Below, piece by piece: positions 12,059-23,000 of a stretch of 64,000 nt of DNA. Location of the stretch: assembly GCA_007449985.2 (NCBI GenBank), contig VIIQ02000590.1:144659-208658 (forward strand). Direction: 5' to 3'. The DNA comes from Desmodesmus armatus. Taxonomy: Eukaryota; Chlorophyta; Chlorophyceae; Sphaeropleales; Scenedesmaceae. The notes under the pieces were generated by a model. The model saw nothing but the letters and a program-made list of their open reading frames with translations, had not been told where the DNA came from and searched no databases. The stretch's first letter is position 1. The number at the start of each line of letters is the position of its first letter. Both the position numbers and the translations under genes were made by a program.

Positions 12059-13636
12059 CGCTCTGCCGCAAGCAAGCCTATGGGCCCATCGGACAGCCTG
12101 AGCAGGCGTGATCAAACAGAACAGCACCCAAACCTTCCAAAAGCATGCCGGAAGCTCACCAGAGTCAAACAGGGAGGACCCTTCCCTGGCCGAAGCAAAC
12201 TGATCAATGCGCTCGCCGGTGTCCTGCGAAAAAGGATGGTCCGAGCAAGGAGAAACCATTTGGCACGAAAACACAGCCATGGGGGTGCCGCGCTTGAGAC
12301 CTGCCACATTCAAGCTTGCCTGATCGCGCCGTGACCGCTGTAAACCAAAGTATTGATGTCGGTAATGCAACCGAAGAAGTCCTGGACTCAATGCTGATCG
12401 CCAGGACAACGTCTCGACACCGCGTGGTGGGGCGCACTGTTGTTGAGTCCGGGGTCGTGCCAATGCAAATAATTATTTCTGAACATCAATTTACGAGGAA
12501 AGACAAATCCACAGGCCTCAAGCAGACGCATCGGCTAGTACTAGTTCAGATGCTGACCAAACTGAGACCAGCAACAACAGCATCCTTCCGACCGCCTCAC
12601 CAGCGATAGCTGACCCTCCACTTTCTTCTCTGTCTTCAAGCTAAAGCTTGATTTCCGGTCTGTTGACTGGAAAGCATGCTGTTCGCTGACCACGCAAGCC
12701 ATCTTGTCTGCCTACTCTAGCAACTCCATTTAGTTATAACGGAAGCTGCTTTACCTTAGCTTGCGTTCTCAGCGTAGCTCGTCCTGCTGTGCTGGCCCAG
12801 AGAGAGGGGTACCCACCCAAGGTCCCGTCCAAGTCAAGGTAACAACCAAAGCAACAACCACAGCCGGGAAGCAAGGGGAGACGACGAGACCCAAGGAAAC
12901 ATGTGTGGCTGCGAGGTGCGCCGAAATGCCGATCGTTATCGCCTTTATATTGCACTGACGATGGGGCCGCTGGCTCACCTTGCACGTTGACACCGGTCAG
13001 TCACGTTGCAAAGTTCAGTAGAGCTTCGCATTCACAACAAAAACCAATCAAACAACATTTGAACATAATAACGGCCTGTATGCCTAGGCTTGTGGCCTTG
13101 AAGCCATGTCAAAAGCATGGGGCTGGGGTAGCAGTTGCACAAACAGATGGCGACAATCTGCCTGGTATCCAGGAAGATTGGCCTGAGCTTTGCGGGATTA
13201 TACAGCCAATGTTCGTTGAACACTCCGGCTGAATGCAAGTGCATGCTGGTATGGCATGCATGCTCATGCCTATGCCGCAAAATCCTGTGTACAACCAGCA
13301 CAACCCCCAAAGGAGACACTCGAGTTTTCTGTCAGCACGCTTCTGTGTGTGCCGGCTGACACTGGTTGGTGCCCCACTTCTCCTCCATATATTGCATTGA
13401 GCTTGACCCAAGCTGAAGCGCACCAATTGTTGGTGCACATCTTAGTTGTTGTAGCGACATGCGAAAACCTGTTGTTGCAAAGTCGGCCACTGCACAATAG
13501 TGATAGACTGCCCCCGCCAGCAGAAAATATTCTCTTTGTGGTTGGTGTTGGTATAGTGCTTGCGTGTAGTGCTCTCGTGCAAAGATTGTTGGGTAAAACG
13601 ACACGCACACACAACCCACCATTACTTTGGAACACG
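12059..13636. other. Intergenic, nothing recognised
   Basis: Upstream flank of the Ala/Gln-rich gene and downstream flank of the next minus-strand gene. ORFs here are short and show no family motifs. The stretch around 12465-12500 is AT-rich. No repeat or RNA gene was seen. Confidence 0.5.
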
Positions 13637-13641
13637 TTACA
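13637..13641 (-). terminator. TGTAA poly(A) signal (minus strand)
   Basis: TTACA on +, about 100 nt past the TGA at 13742-13744 of the minus-strand gene. Confidence 0.55.
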
Positions 13642-13741
13642 TGGGGACCACCCGCACCCCCCACACAAGCACACTCCTGTCAGTCAAACTCACTCCAAAC
13701 ATCCGCCACCTCCACCACACCCTCTCTTTTCACACACATGA

Positions 13742-16700
13742 TCACTTTGAGAACCAGCGAGGCCGGGGCTTGGGCTTTGTGTCCCCCATCACCAGTGCCT
13801 CCTCCTCATTCAGTGCCCTGAAGCTGCCACCAGGCTCAGCAACATAAGGATAAGCCGGCGAGGGGCCCCTGGCAGGGTCCTTCACAGGCTGGTGCCTCTG
13901 CAGGTCGTGCTGCTGGTACCAAGCAAGGTTCTGTGCATGCTGTGGGTCATCTTCATCCAGCCACTGAACCTCGGCTTGCTCTGCAAGCTCCCGGCGGTTT
14001 GCTGCCTTGGCTGCACCCCCCACGGGGTGCACCACCCAGGACCAGCCGGCTGCTGGCTTGGGGGGCTTCACCACACCTGCGTGCTGCGGAAGGTTGGGGG
14101 CCAACTGCGGTGGCAGTGACAGGAGACGGAACAAGGGTGAGTGTCACAAAGTGAGTTGGTGAAGTGTGACGAAGTGTGAGTTCAGCACTAGCATGGTATG
14201 ACCTTGCAGGAAGGAATGCTGGGGCTGATGGTTGACGTCAAGGCCGACAGTTGTGAGCAGCCTTGACGGCAGAGGGATGCAGTGCAGACACTGTCTCAGG
14301 CCGGGTTGGGGCAGAGAGGCATGCTGTGCTGCAGCAAGCTGCTAGGCAGTGCTTGATCCGTGCTTGGCTCTGGCAACATGGCAGTGCAACATGCGCGTCC
14401 TGTTGAGACAAAATGCTTTGAACAAAGCTCGCCCTTAGCAGACTACCCTTAGCAGACTACCCTCAATGTATGGTTCTTTCATCACCAGAGGAGGGGGGAA
14501 GAGACACCACCGGCTGGCCACACACGCAACAGTCAGGCAACCTCAGCTGCCAGGGCCTGAGGCACTCCTCACTAGTAGGCAATGCCCAACACCCATATTG
14601 CAGGAGTGCAAGGATGCCACCACCTTGCCAAGCCAACATTGTGTCCAGTGAAGCGGTTGCGACTGCTTCCCGGTAGGCTCCAACTTCAACACCCATCAGC
14701 ACGTATCACAGGGTCCCCCACTCACCAGTCCCATGTTTCTCATCAGGCGTGTCCTGAACTCCCTCCACATCACATTGTCCTCCCGCTCAGCTGCCAGCCT
14801 GTTGATGATGCTGATCTCACTCTCATGGACCTGGTCAAACTCCTGCAGGGGGCCAGGACAGGGGCACACAGGGAGGGACACGGCAACACAGACAGGGGCA
14901 GCAACACACCGTAAAAACCATGGCATCAGGCAGTACCGCAAATGCCTTGTTGGGTGTCAAAAGCAAAGCCTGCATTGTGCCTGGTAGCTGAGGGTTCCGT
15001 TGCACATGCAATGCGGACTCTGGCTAGAAGTTTTGACGGCCTTGTAAGAATACTGGTGCATACAGTGGCACCAAGCGCACTGCAAAAACCTGGGACTTTC
15101 AGGCCTCAGCCTCATCATGACGAATTGTTAGCAGGCCCACGCAAGGCACTACTAGAGCTTGGCTGCATGTATTGGACTGCCAATCATCAACACACACATC
15201 ACTTTTTGACTACAGCAGCAGTAGCAGCAGCAGCAGCAGCGGCACGCGTACTCACCTCCAGACTGAGTCCCTCAAACTTGGGGTATGTGGGCACGCTCAC
15301 AAAGTGTGCGTCCCCGCTGCCCCTGTGGAACTGCCTGCCCACCACCTGCGCCTCAACCCAGGCCGCCCACATGTCACGGTCCTGACGCGCAGCACGCGGC
15401 CAGCCGGCAGGCAGCGCAGGGTACTCCTGGGAGGGAGGGGTGCGGCCCACAGCAGCCTGCAAGGGAGGAGGGAGGGGGGCGGGGGGCATGCAGGGCATGA
15501 GGCTTACGTAAGTATGTAAACTCAACAAGGTGAGCGGCTTATGCAGATGGTGGGTGGTTGGGGTAAGAATGGCATAGCCTGAACTAAGTCAGCACTTCTG
15601 GTGATGCCAGGAGGGTACTCCTGGGAGGGAGGGGTGCAGACGTCCGCAATTTCCAGAAGGTGAGGTTGTGGGGTGAAGCATGCAGTACGCAAACGCATGA
15701 GGCGTGCATACATGCATACATGCAAACTGACAGGCGGGCAGCTCATGCCATGGGACACATATCCTGTCTCGCTCCTTTCTGAGCTGTCTTTTTTTCCCTC
15801 CTCCCGCGCTCCTCCAAGCAGCGAGGCCCCCTGCTGGAACACCCCCCCCCCTCCTGTTTCCCCCCACTTACCGCCTGGTCGTCCAGCTCCTTGAGCTGCT
15901 GCCTCAGCCGCTGCTGCATCCTGTTGTTGGCCCTGGCAGCATAAGGCTTCAGGGGCCTGCCGCCCTCACCCTGCTCCGCCTCATCCCTCAGCTTGAGCAG
16001 TGTCTCCCACACCAGCAGCTTCTTGACAGCAGCGGGGTCTACCTCGGACAGCAGCCTGAACATGCGGCGCTGTGAGGCCTCTGGCAGGCGTGAGGCAGCG
16101 GCCAGCAGCTTGGCCTGCTGCTTGGGGGGCTTCTCGGCGAAGTCCTCGGGGAGGGTGGCCTGGATGGTCTGCTGGACTAGGGCCTGCACGGGGGGGGGAG
16201 GGAGAACAGGCAGGGGGGAGACAGGCAGGCATTGCAAAAATACACATGGAGTAATGATGGCAAAGTCCTCAGGGAGGGTGGCCTGGATGGTCTGATGCAC
16301 TAGGGCCTGGGGGGGGGGGGGGGAGAGGGCAGGCAGGGGTGCAGGCAAGACAGAAGTTAACATGTTTGTACAGAAGATTGTGATGAGATGAAGGAAGTCG
16401 CTGAAGTCCTCGGGGAGGGTGGCCTGGATGGTCTGATGCACCAGGGCCTGAAGGGGGGGGGGGGGGAGGGCAGGCAGGGGTGCAGGCAAGACAGAAGTCA
16501 ACATATGTCCATGTTGAGTAGTGATGGTAGTGATGGTAGGCAAGCAGGCCGGCGGGCGGACTTACATGATAGGGCATGGGTTGTATCCTGACATGCATGG
16601 GGCTTGGTGGGTGCGGCGGGGGCGGGGGGGGGGGGGGGCCTTTCATATCACCGGAATGAATGCTGTGGGAAGGTTGTAACAGTGTGCCTGCTTTTACAAC

Positions 16701-19419
16701 AGCGCCAAGAGATTCAGCGCCACAACAGTAGGTGAGAGATTTGTCTTGGTGACAGCTGTGCGCAGGTGCATATGTCGACCTCATACAACCACGGCTCACC
16801 ATGTCATACAGACGCAGCAGCCCCTCGTACACCTGCACTCCCTGCTGCACAGCACTGATGTCATCACTGCTGATGCTGCTGCTGCTGCCAGTGATTGTGG
16901 CCAGCTGGCCCACCCCCTGCAGCAGCCCCTGCAGCCCTGGCAGCTCCTGCTGCAGTGCTGCCAGCTGCTGCCTTGACACCTCCTCAAACCCCCACACATC
17001 AACCAACCCCGGCACCTGACCCGGCCATTCTGCGCCACCAGCACTACTGCTGGTGCTATCGGCTGCTGCTGCGTCGTCCCTACTGCTGCTGTTGCTGGGC
17101 GAGAGTGCTGCCCGTAGGTCAGTGCCCTGTATGTTGAGGGTACTGCGAGCATCAGGCACGGCATCCAGCAGCTGCTGCCGCTGGTCAACAGACAGCTTGT
17201 TGAATGCTGCAGCAATCAGCGACGGTTCAGCTGCTGTCACCAGCTCCACCAACCCTGTCGGCTGCTGCTGCTGTTGGTCGGCACCTGCGTCACCTGCTGC
17301 TGCTGCTGGTTCCTGCTGCTGCTGTTGAGTCAGCGCTACCTGCAGCTGTGCCAGCAGCCGGCCGCTTTCCCGCTCTTTTTGCGGCCCTGCTGCTGCTAAC
17401 AGAGGCTCCAACTTACTCAGCAGCTGCTGCACTGCCTGCCGCTGCAGGTCAAAGTCCAACTGCACAGGCCTGGCAGCAGCAGCAGATGCTGCATCCGGTG
17501 CACCGCCCTCCCCTTCCTGCTGCTCTGCTGCTTCTGCTGCTGCTCCCTGCTGCTGCTGTGCTGCATTTGCCTGGCTGAGCAAGACCTGTTCAAGGTCTGT
17601 GCCCTGCACGTGTGCCTTGAAGTAGGCTTCCGCCACATCTATCTGCTGCATCAGCCGCCGTGTCAACTCTGGTATGCTGTAGTGGTGCTGCTGCAGCAGC
17701 TGCAGCAGCGCCAGCTGCAGCTGCTGTGCTGTAAGTGCCACCTGGGGCATCAGCACTGCTAGGTCCGCCTGCTGATCACTACTGCTGAGGCTGGTACTGC
17801 TGCTGCTGCTGCTGCCTGGCTCTGAGTCCACCCCCTCCTGGGCTAAGAAGTCACTCATGGCCCCGAGGCCCTCGGCATCTGGTAGGGAGCTCAGGGCTGC
17901 TGCTGCTGCTGCTGGTGATGCCGCCTGCTGCTGCTGCTGCTGTTGGAGGAGGTCCAAGAGGTCTAGGGGCTCGCTGGTGGCTGGGTCTAGTTTGAAGTCT
18001 GTGAGGGGTACGTTGAATACGAAGGGGTGCAGGGGAGGGGCCATGCTGACGCCTGACCGCATCCTGGAATGAGGAAAGGACAGGTGGCAGCAGCGGCAGC
18101 AGCAACAGGAGCAGGGCAAAAGCACACCGACAGTAAGAGCAGAAAAAGCGGCAACAGGTATGAGTGCAGCAACATGTTGGGGGCGGTGATCACTGCAAAT
18201 GCTGCTGATGCTTCAGTATCATCGCTGCCACACTCTGCAAGCATGCAGAAACTGCGCAGCAGATGTAGCCGCTACTGGCAGCTGGGCGCTGTGGTAACCG
18301 CCTCCTGTGAAGCTTACATGTTGGCCTGTATCTCCTTGTGTGCAAGGATAGCCATCACTCGCTGGCGGCGGATGCGGAACTTCCTGGCAAGGCGGGGGAT
18401 GGTCCAACTGCAGGAGGAGGGAAAACAGCAGCAGGGTCAACAGAGTGCCAGGGGCAGAGACATACAGAGGAGCAGCAGGCGCACTGAGACAGCATCACAC
18501 GACGGCATGTGTGGTGTACAATATACTCACAGCAAGGGGCAGTATGTTGCTGCTGCTGCTGTGTCTTGCTGTCGTAACAACACTTCGTTGATGCACTGGC
18601 AAGCGTGGAAACAAGTAGCACCACCTTCTCGGCAATTCAGCCTGCAGTGCTTATCTCAACACCCCAAACCCCAGCTGAGATGCCACACAACCCCAAGGCC
18701 CGGACGACAGGTAGGCAACACCCATCTGCTGATACTGCTGCTGCTGCTGCTCCATCTGCTGCTGCTTGTGCTGGTGGTTTCCCACTCACGTGTTGGGGTC
18801 CTTGCAGCGCAGCATGTACATCATGTTCCTGCTGTGGTCTGACAGCCTTGCATCCATGTACATGTGGGGCAGGTGGTCTCCTGCCCTGCTGTAGCGGAAC
18901 CAGTCGATGATCTCGCCCTCCTTCTTGCCCACACTCTTGCCCCAGACCTTGGACCCCGTGTTGCTGCTCCAGACATGCTCCACCTGGAGGTCATTAGTGA
19001 AGGGGGCTGTGGTGCTGTCGTCTGCGACACCTGTGCGCGGGTCACCAATCAGCTGCAAGGAAAGACACAGAGAAGCAGGGAAGACACGTATTAGAGTCAG
19101 GGGGGACGCAGGTGTGGTTTGCTGCTGTGGCATTGAGGTCAGTTGTAGAGTGTCGCACCTGGTGAATCCGCAGGGGCCTGCTTGCTACTGCAGCATCATA
19201 TCCAACTAGTTGATCGTCTGCTCCAGCACCAGCGACTAAGTCTGAGCCACCATTGTACTGCGTGGCTGCGCCTGTGGAGAAGCCCCTGCCCTCAGCACCC
19301 TGAGTGGTTGAATTCTGTGCTACAGCTGCTGCTGCCTGCTGTGTGTGGCTGCTCGCGAGCAAACGGAGCAGCTGCTGCTTGGTGCGGCATGAGCGCGAAG
19401 CATTGTGTGCAAACAACAT
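13742..19419 (-). CDS. Probable mitochondrial protein, 956 aa, conserved RKFRIRRQRVMAI motif
   Basis: Eight exons join in phase: 19419-19159, 19052-18790, 18407-18318, 18063-16800, 16183-15872, 15456-15256, 14842-14726 and 14104-13742, totalling 957 codons with stop. The N-terminus (MLFAHNASRSCRTKQQLLRL, then GRGFSTGAA) looks like a mitochondrial presequence with an RGFS-type cleavage region. Exons 2-3 encode the most conserved-looking part: SRNMMYMLRCKDPNTWTIPR followed by RKFRIRRQRVMAILAHKEIQ. This helix-turn-helix-like segment resembles the Bot1p/mS45-type mitochondrial regulator and plant homologues, which is a weak resemblance from memory. Exon 4 is mostly Q/S/A-rich filler. Exons 5-8 are charged and helical. 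Identity as a mitoribosomal or RNA-binding factor is inference. The upstream malic enzyme ends only about 100 bp away. Confidence 0.78.
14505..14570 (+). repeat. Dispersed repeat, copy 1
   Basis: CACCGGCTGGCCACACAC, then CAGTCAGGC and a Pu/Py tail, matching the reverse complement of 21070-21160. It lies in an intron of the mitochondrial-protein gene. Confidence 0.5.
15604..15645 (-). repeat. Intronic copy of exon 6 start
   Basis: Contains CACCCCTCCCTCCCAGGAGT on the minus strand, near-identical to the 5' part of the real exon at 15456-15410. It encodes the same TPPSQEYP but sits inside the intron 15871-15457. The copy lacks the downstream exon sequence. Confidence 0.6.
16138..16466 (-). repeat. 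Triplicated 3' splice site plus exon 5 start
   Basis: Three tandem copies at about 16138-16199 (functional), 16262-16322 and 16403-16466. Each has a G-run on + (C-rich tract on the sense strand), an AG, and about 45 nt encoding AL(V)xQTIQATLPEDF. All three stay in one open frame on the minus strand, so use of an upstream acceptor would still be in frame. Only the copy nearest 16183 continues into EKPPKQQAKLL. Confidence 0.75.
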
Positions 19420-19522
19420 AGTGCGTCAGCACTAGAGCTGCTCGGCAGCGATCTCAGGGGCGAGCTACAGCATAGATCATGTGTCTGTGCGCAAACTCGA
19501 TATCCTGGATGGCTTCTCGTAG

Positions 19523-19527
19523 TTACA
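19523..19527 (-). terminator. TGTAA poly(A) signal of the malic enzyme gene
   Basis: TTACA on +, about 480 nt past the malic enzyme stop and about 100 nt upstream of the next gene's ATG at 19419. The two minus-strand genes are therefore packed head to tail. Confidence 0.55.
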
Positions 19528-20004
19528 ATCAGGGCAATCAAATCATTCTGATTGTGTCCCAAGTGCTGAATCATAGAATTCAAGGGCGGTCAACCGGTCA
19601 ATGCAGCGACAGGTGCCAGGACTCGTCCGTCAAGCACCAATGAGCCGAGATGATGGAAGTGATGAGTCAAGGCCCTGCGATAGTCTTCTCCTGTCTCGTC
19701 TCTGTTGTCATGCTGGCGAGTAGGCCAGGCTGCACAGCACACAACAGACATGACAGTGCAGCAGAGTCTTCATGGGCTGGAAGCAAGAGGGTGTCGCACC
19801 TCTTTGCATGCTTTTGCATGCACAACATCACTGCTCTTAGCATGAGTTCCAGCGCTGCCGGGAAGACGGCAGACAGGCTGTCAGACCCTTTTCGCCCTCA
19901 CGATGTGCAAGCTAAGCAACGCACATGTTCTCACTCAGAGTGACAGGCCGCTGCTGCTGGTGCTGCTTGTGGTGCTGGTGCTGCTGCTGCTCCGGACTGC
20001 ACCC

Positions 20005-23000
20005 TCACCTGGTGTATGCAGGCGTGAACATCTGCTCCTCGACCCACTTCAGCAGTGCATCATCACCTGCTGCCAGCGCCTCTAGCGCATCAGCACACCC
20101 CACATGACCTTCGGCAGCAGCAACCTGGGACGGCAAAGTAGCACAGCGCAGCACAGCACACTGCTCAACTCAAACTCACAACCTTGCAAGGCCTTGGTAG
20201 GCACTTGGGCGTCAATGGAGTGCTGAGCTGCATACTGACTGACACCCAGCAGCTTGATGGCACTTGCGCTCACAACTGCAAGGCAAACAGTGCATTCTTC
20301 CTCTTGAAAGACACAAGCGCCATAACCTCGACACAAGCAAGCTGGGCAGCCTGATGCGCACAATGCTCAAGGGGATGCTGCCCAGCAGCGCCCTGGCGGG
20401 TGTTGCAGCACTGCACTGCCAGCATGTTGCACAGTACCGCACCAAAAATATGCTTTGGATAACAGAGGGGGCTGAAGCTCTTGGCTGGCCACACGTACAG
20501 ATAGAAGGTGCTTTGCAAGCCTTACTCCCTAGGGGCCTGAGGTGATCTGCACCACGGAACCACATCCAACAACCCAGTACTGCAGTGCTGGTGTACCATC
20601 CCAGTACTGCAGTACACCAGTACTATCCCAGTACTGCAGTACTGCCCCCTGTACCTTGATGACCTCCACAGCAATCTTCGACGAGATGCTCCTTATGTCC
20701 TGCAGACGGCAGCAGCATGCATGCACAGCATGATTGATGGCTTGCAATGCACATCAAATGCAACCTGGAAGAAATGATGTCCAGGCAGCATCCGCCTGGT
20801 CAGGAGGGGCGGCTGCTCCTGTCATGCCAGGATTCAAATAGATTTACCGGGCATGCATGGAAGTGTCTCAGCCACCAGCAAGACATGGACACAACCAAAC
20901 TGTACAGGCAAGTCACTCGGCTTGGTGTGACAGGGATTCAAGGCGAAGCATCAGCCATACTGACGGCACCAACAGCTGGATGCTTGCTGATATGCAACCA
21001 GCCCTGTCACCAGACTAGTTGTCAACCACAAGGCACCTCCTGGTATAGGGGTGTTGGGCGATCTCATTGGTGAGGCTTTGCCTTGGGACCTCGGCAATTG
21101 GGTTCGCCTGACTGCTCTGTGTGTGGCCAGCCGGTGGGGTTACGCCCCCCTGTAACACAAAAAAAACCACAAGGCACGCATGCACCGTGTGACCACCCAG
21201 CTGTGCGCACCTTGAGTTGCGGGTACACCAGGCCTGCTGACACATCCTCCTCAGCTATGAGGCCAGGCAGCGTCTCAGCTGCCACCATCAGCATGCTGTC
21301 CGTCACCACACCTGTGCGGCCAAGGTATGCACCCCTTGCTAAACCCTGCGGCAGCACAACCGCAGCAACACACCGGCAGCAGCACGGCAGAAGGTAAGCA
21401 GCTGCCAAAGATGTCAACATTCAAACAGTCACAATTGAACATGTGTTGAAGTAGTTACACTGTCACTGGTTGGCAACCATGCACGGGATGTGTGTATCAT
21501 GTCAGCCGGGCAGCCTGCAGTCTGCTTGCAAGGCTGGTGCTCCTGCACCTTTGAAGCGGTTCGGTTTCAACACCACACATCCTCCTTTGTAGCAACACAT
21601 GCGCATGCTGACTGCAGCATCTACATCTTTCAATAGCATGTAGTCAGAAACCGGCAGAATGGACAATGACATGCAAACATTGGTGGCGCGACCCAACCTT
21701 CTCTGTAACTACCGAATCTCCACCAGCTGCTGTCATGCTGCAGTGAGTTCAGCCGGTCGCTTGTGCTCACCGGGAAGATGTACATGTTGTTGGCCTGGCT
21801 GACCGGGAGAAGGTTGTGGCCCAGCTGCACTGCGGGCTGAGGGCTGCCAGAGGCAAACACACAGCGACCTGCACTCGCATTGACATGAGCAGTTTTTCCA
21901 CGACGGCACGATGCTGCGCACAGCAGTACATAATATTCATGCATGTTTGCTGCATCGAGCGCGTTGGCAGCAAGGTGGCCATGCCACAGCGTCCAGCAGC
22001 CTTGCGCATGAGTGCAATCGCGTACACTTGCAGCACTGACGTTGCAGCAGTGGGAGCAGCAGCTGCACGGTCCAGCATTGCAATGTCAGCCGGTGATACA
22101 CGCACAGCGCCCAAGATTGACACACCGTTGCAGGACTGCAAGCACTTCAAACCCTAGCAAAGGCGGGAGTATCTTGACAGAAAGTTATCAAAGCGCTGGT
22201 GTCCAGCAACCAGCGCGTCTCCTCACCCTGCTCCTTCATTTCCTGCTTGGGTTGCTGGATGGATGGTTCACCATGATCGATACCACACAGCGTCCGTACT
22301 CCCATTCTGCTCACCTTGTGTGGCCATCATCGCCTCCTCCGAGGTGCACTCCATCTTGGACGTTGGGTTGGACATTGGGAACACCAGGGGGCGCTCACAG
22401 CCCTCAGCTAGGGCGTGGAGCACCTCCTGGGTGAACAGCCGGCCAGCACCTGCAAGGTTTGGGGGGTGGGGATTCAGGCACCGCGTAATGATGGGCGGCT
22501 GTGAGGGTGTGTAATGTGTGAATGGATAAGCAGTAGAGCAGCCACACATGCAGCTATGGTTGGCCAGCCACTGCTGCAGCTAAGGATACTTTCCCCTTTA
22601 ACGACCTTCCACTCTTCCAGTTCTCTGTACAACCAACATAACCCTACGTCAAAAGGGATCACTTTCAGTCCATGCTGTTGCAGCATGTGCTGATGTCACT
22701 TCTGGTCCCACCTGCGAGTCCCAGCAGCACTGTAGGTTTGACTGCCTTGACCACCTCCAACAGGCTGGCCCCCTCGCCTGCACCCGGCGCTGCAGGCTGT
22801 GCAAAGCGTGACACATAGTCGGGCAGGTTGCTGCGCTCCTGGGTGATCAGGCCATCCTTGTCAAGCACCCAGAAGTTGGCTGCGGCTGAGTGGGGTGTGT
22901 CCTGCTGCTGCATCTGCTTCTCCATGGCTGCGGGGCACAGCAGGTAACACATGTACATGGGCACATGTGCAGGGAGGGCGCAATGGGTTGCACAGCAACC

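Noticed and set aside
16269..16799. Extension of the long Q-rich exon as a Pro/His-rich tail
   Set aside because: A good donor (ATG|gtgagc) ends the exon at 16800, and the next exon joins in phase.
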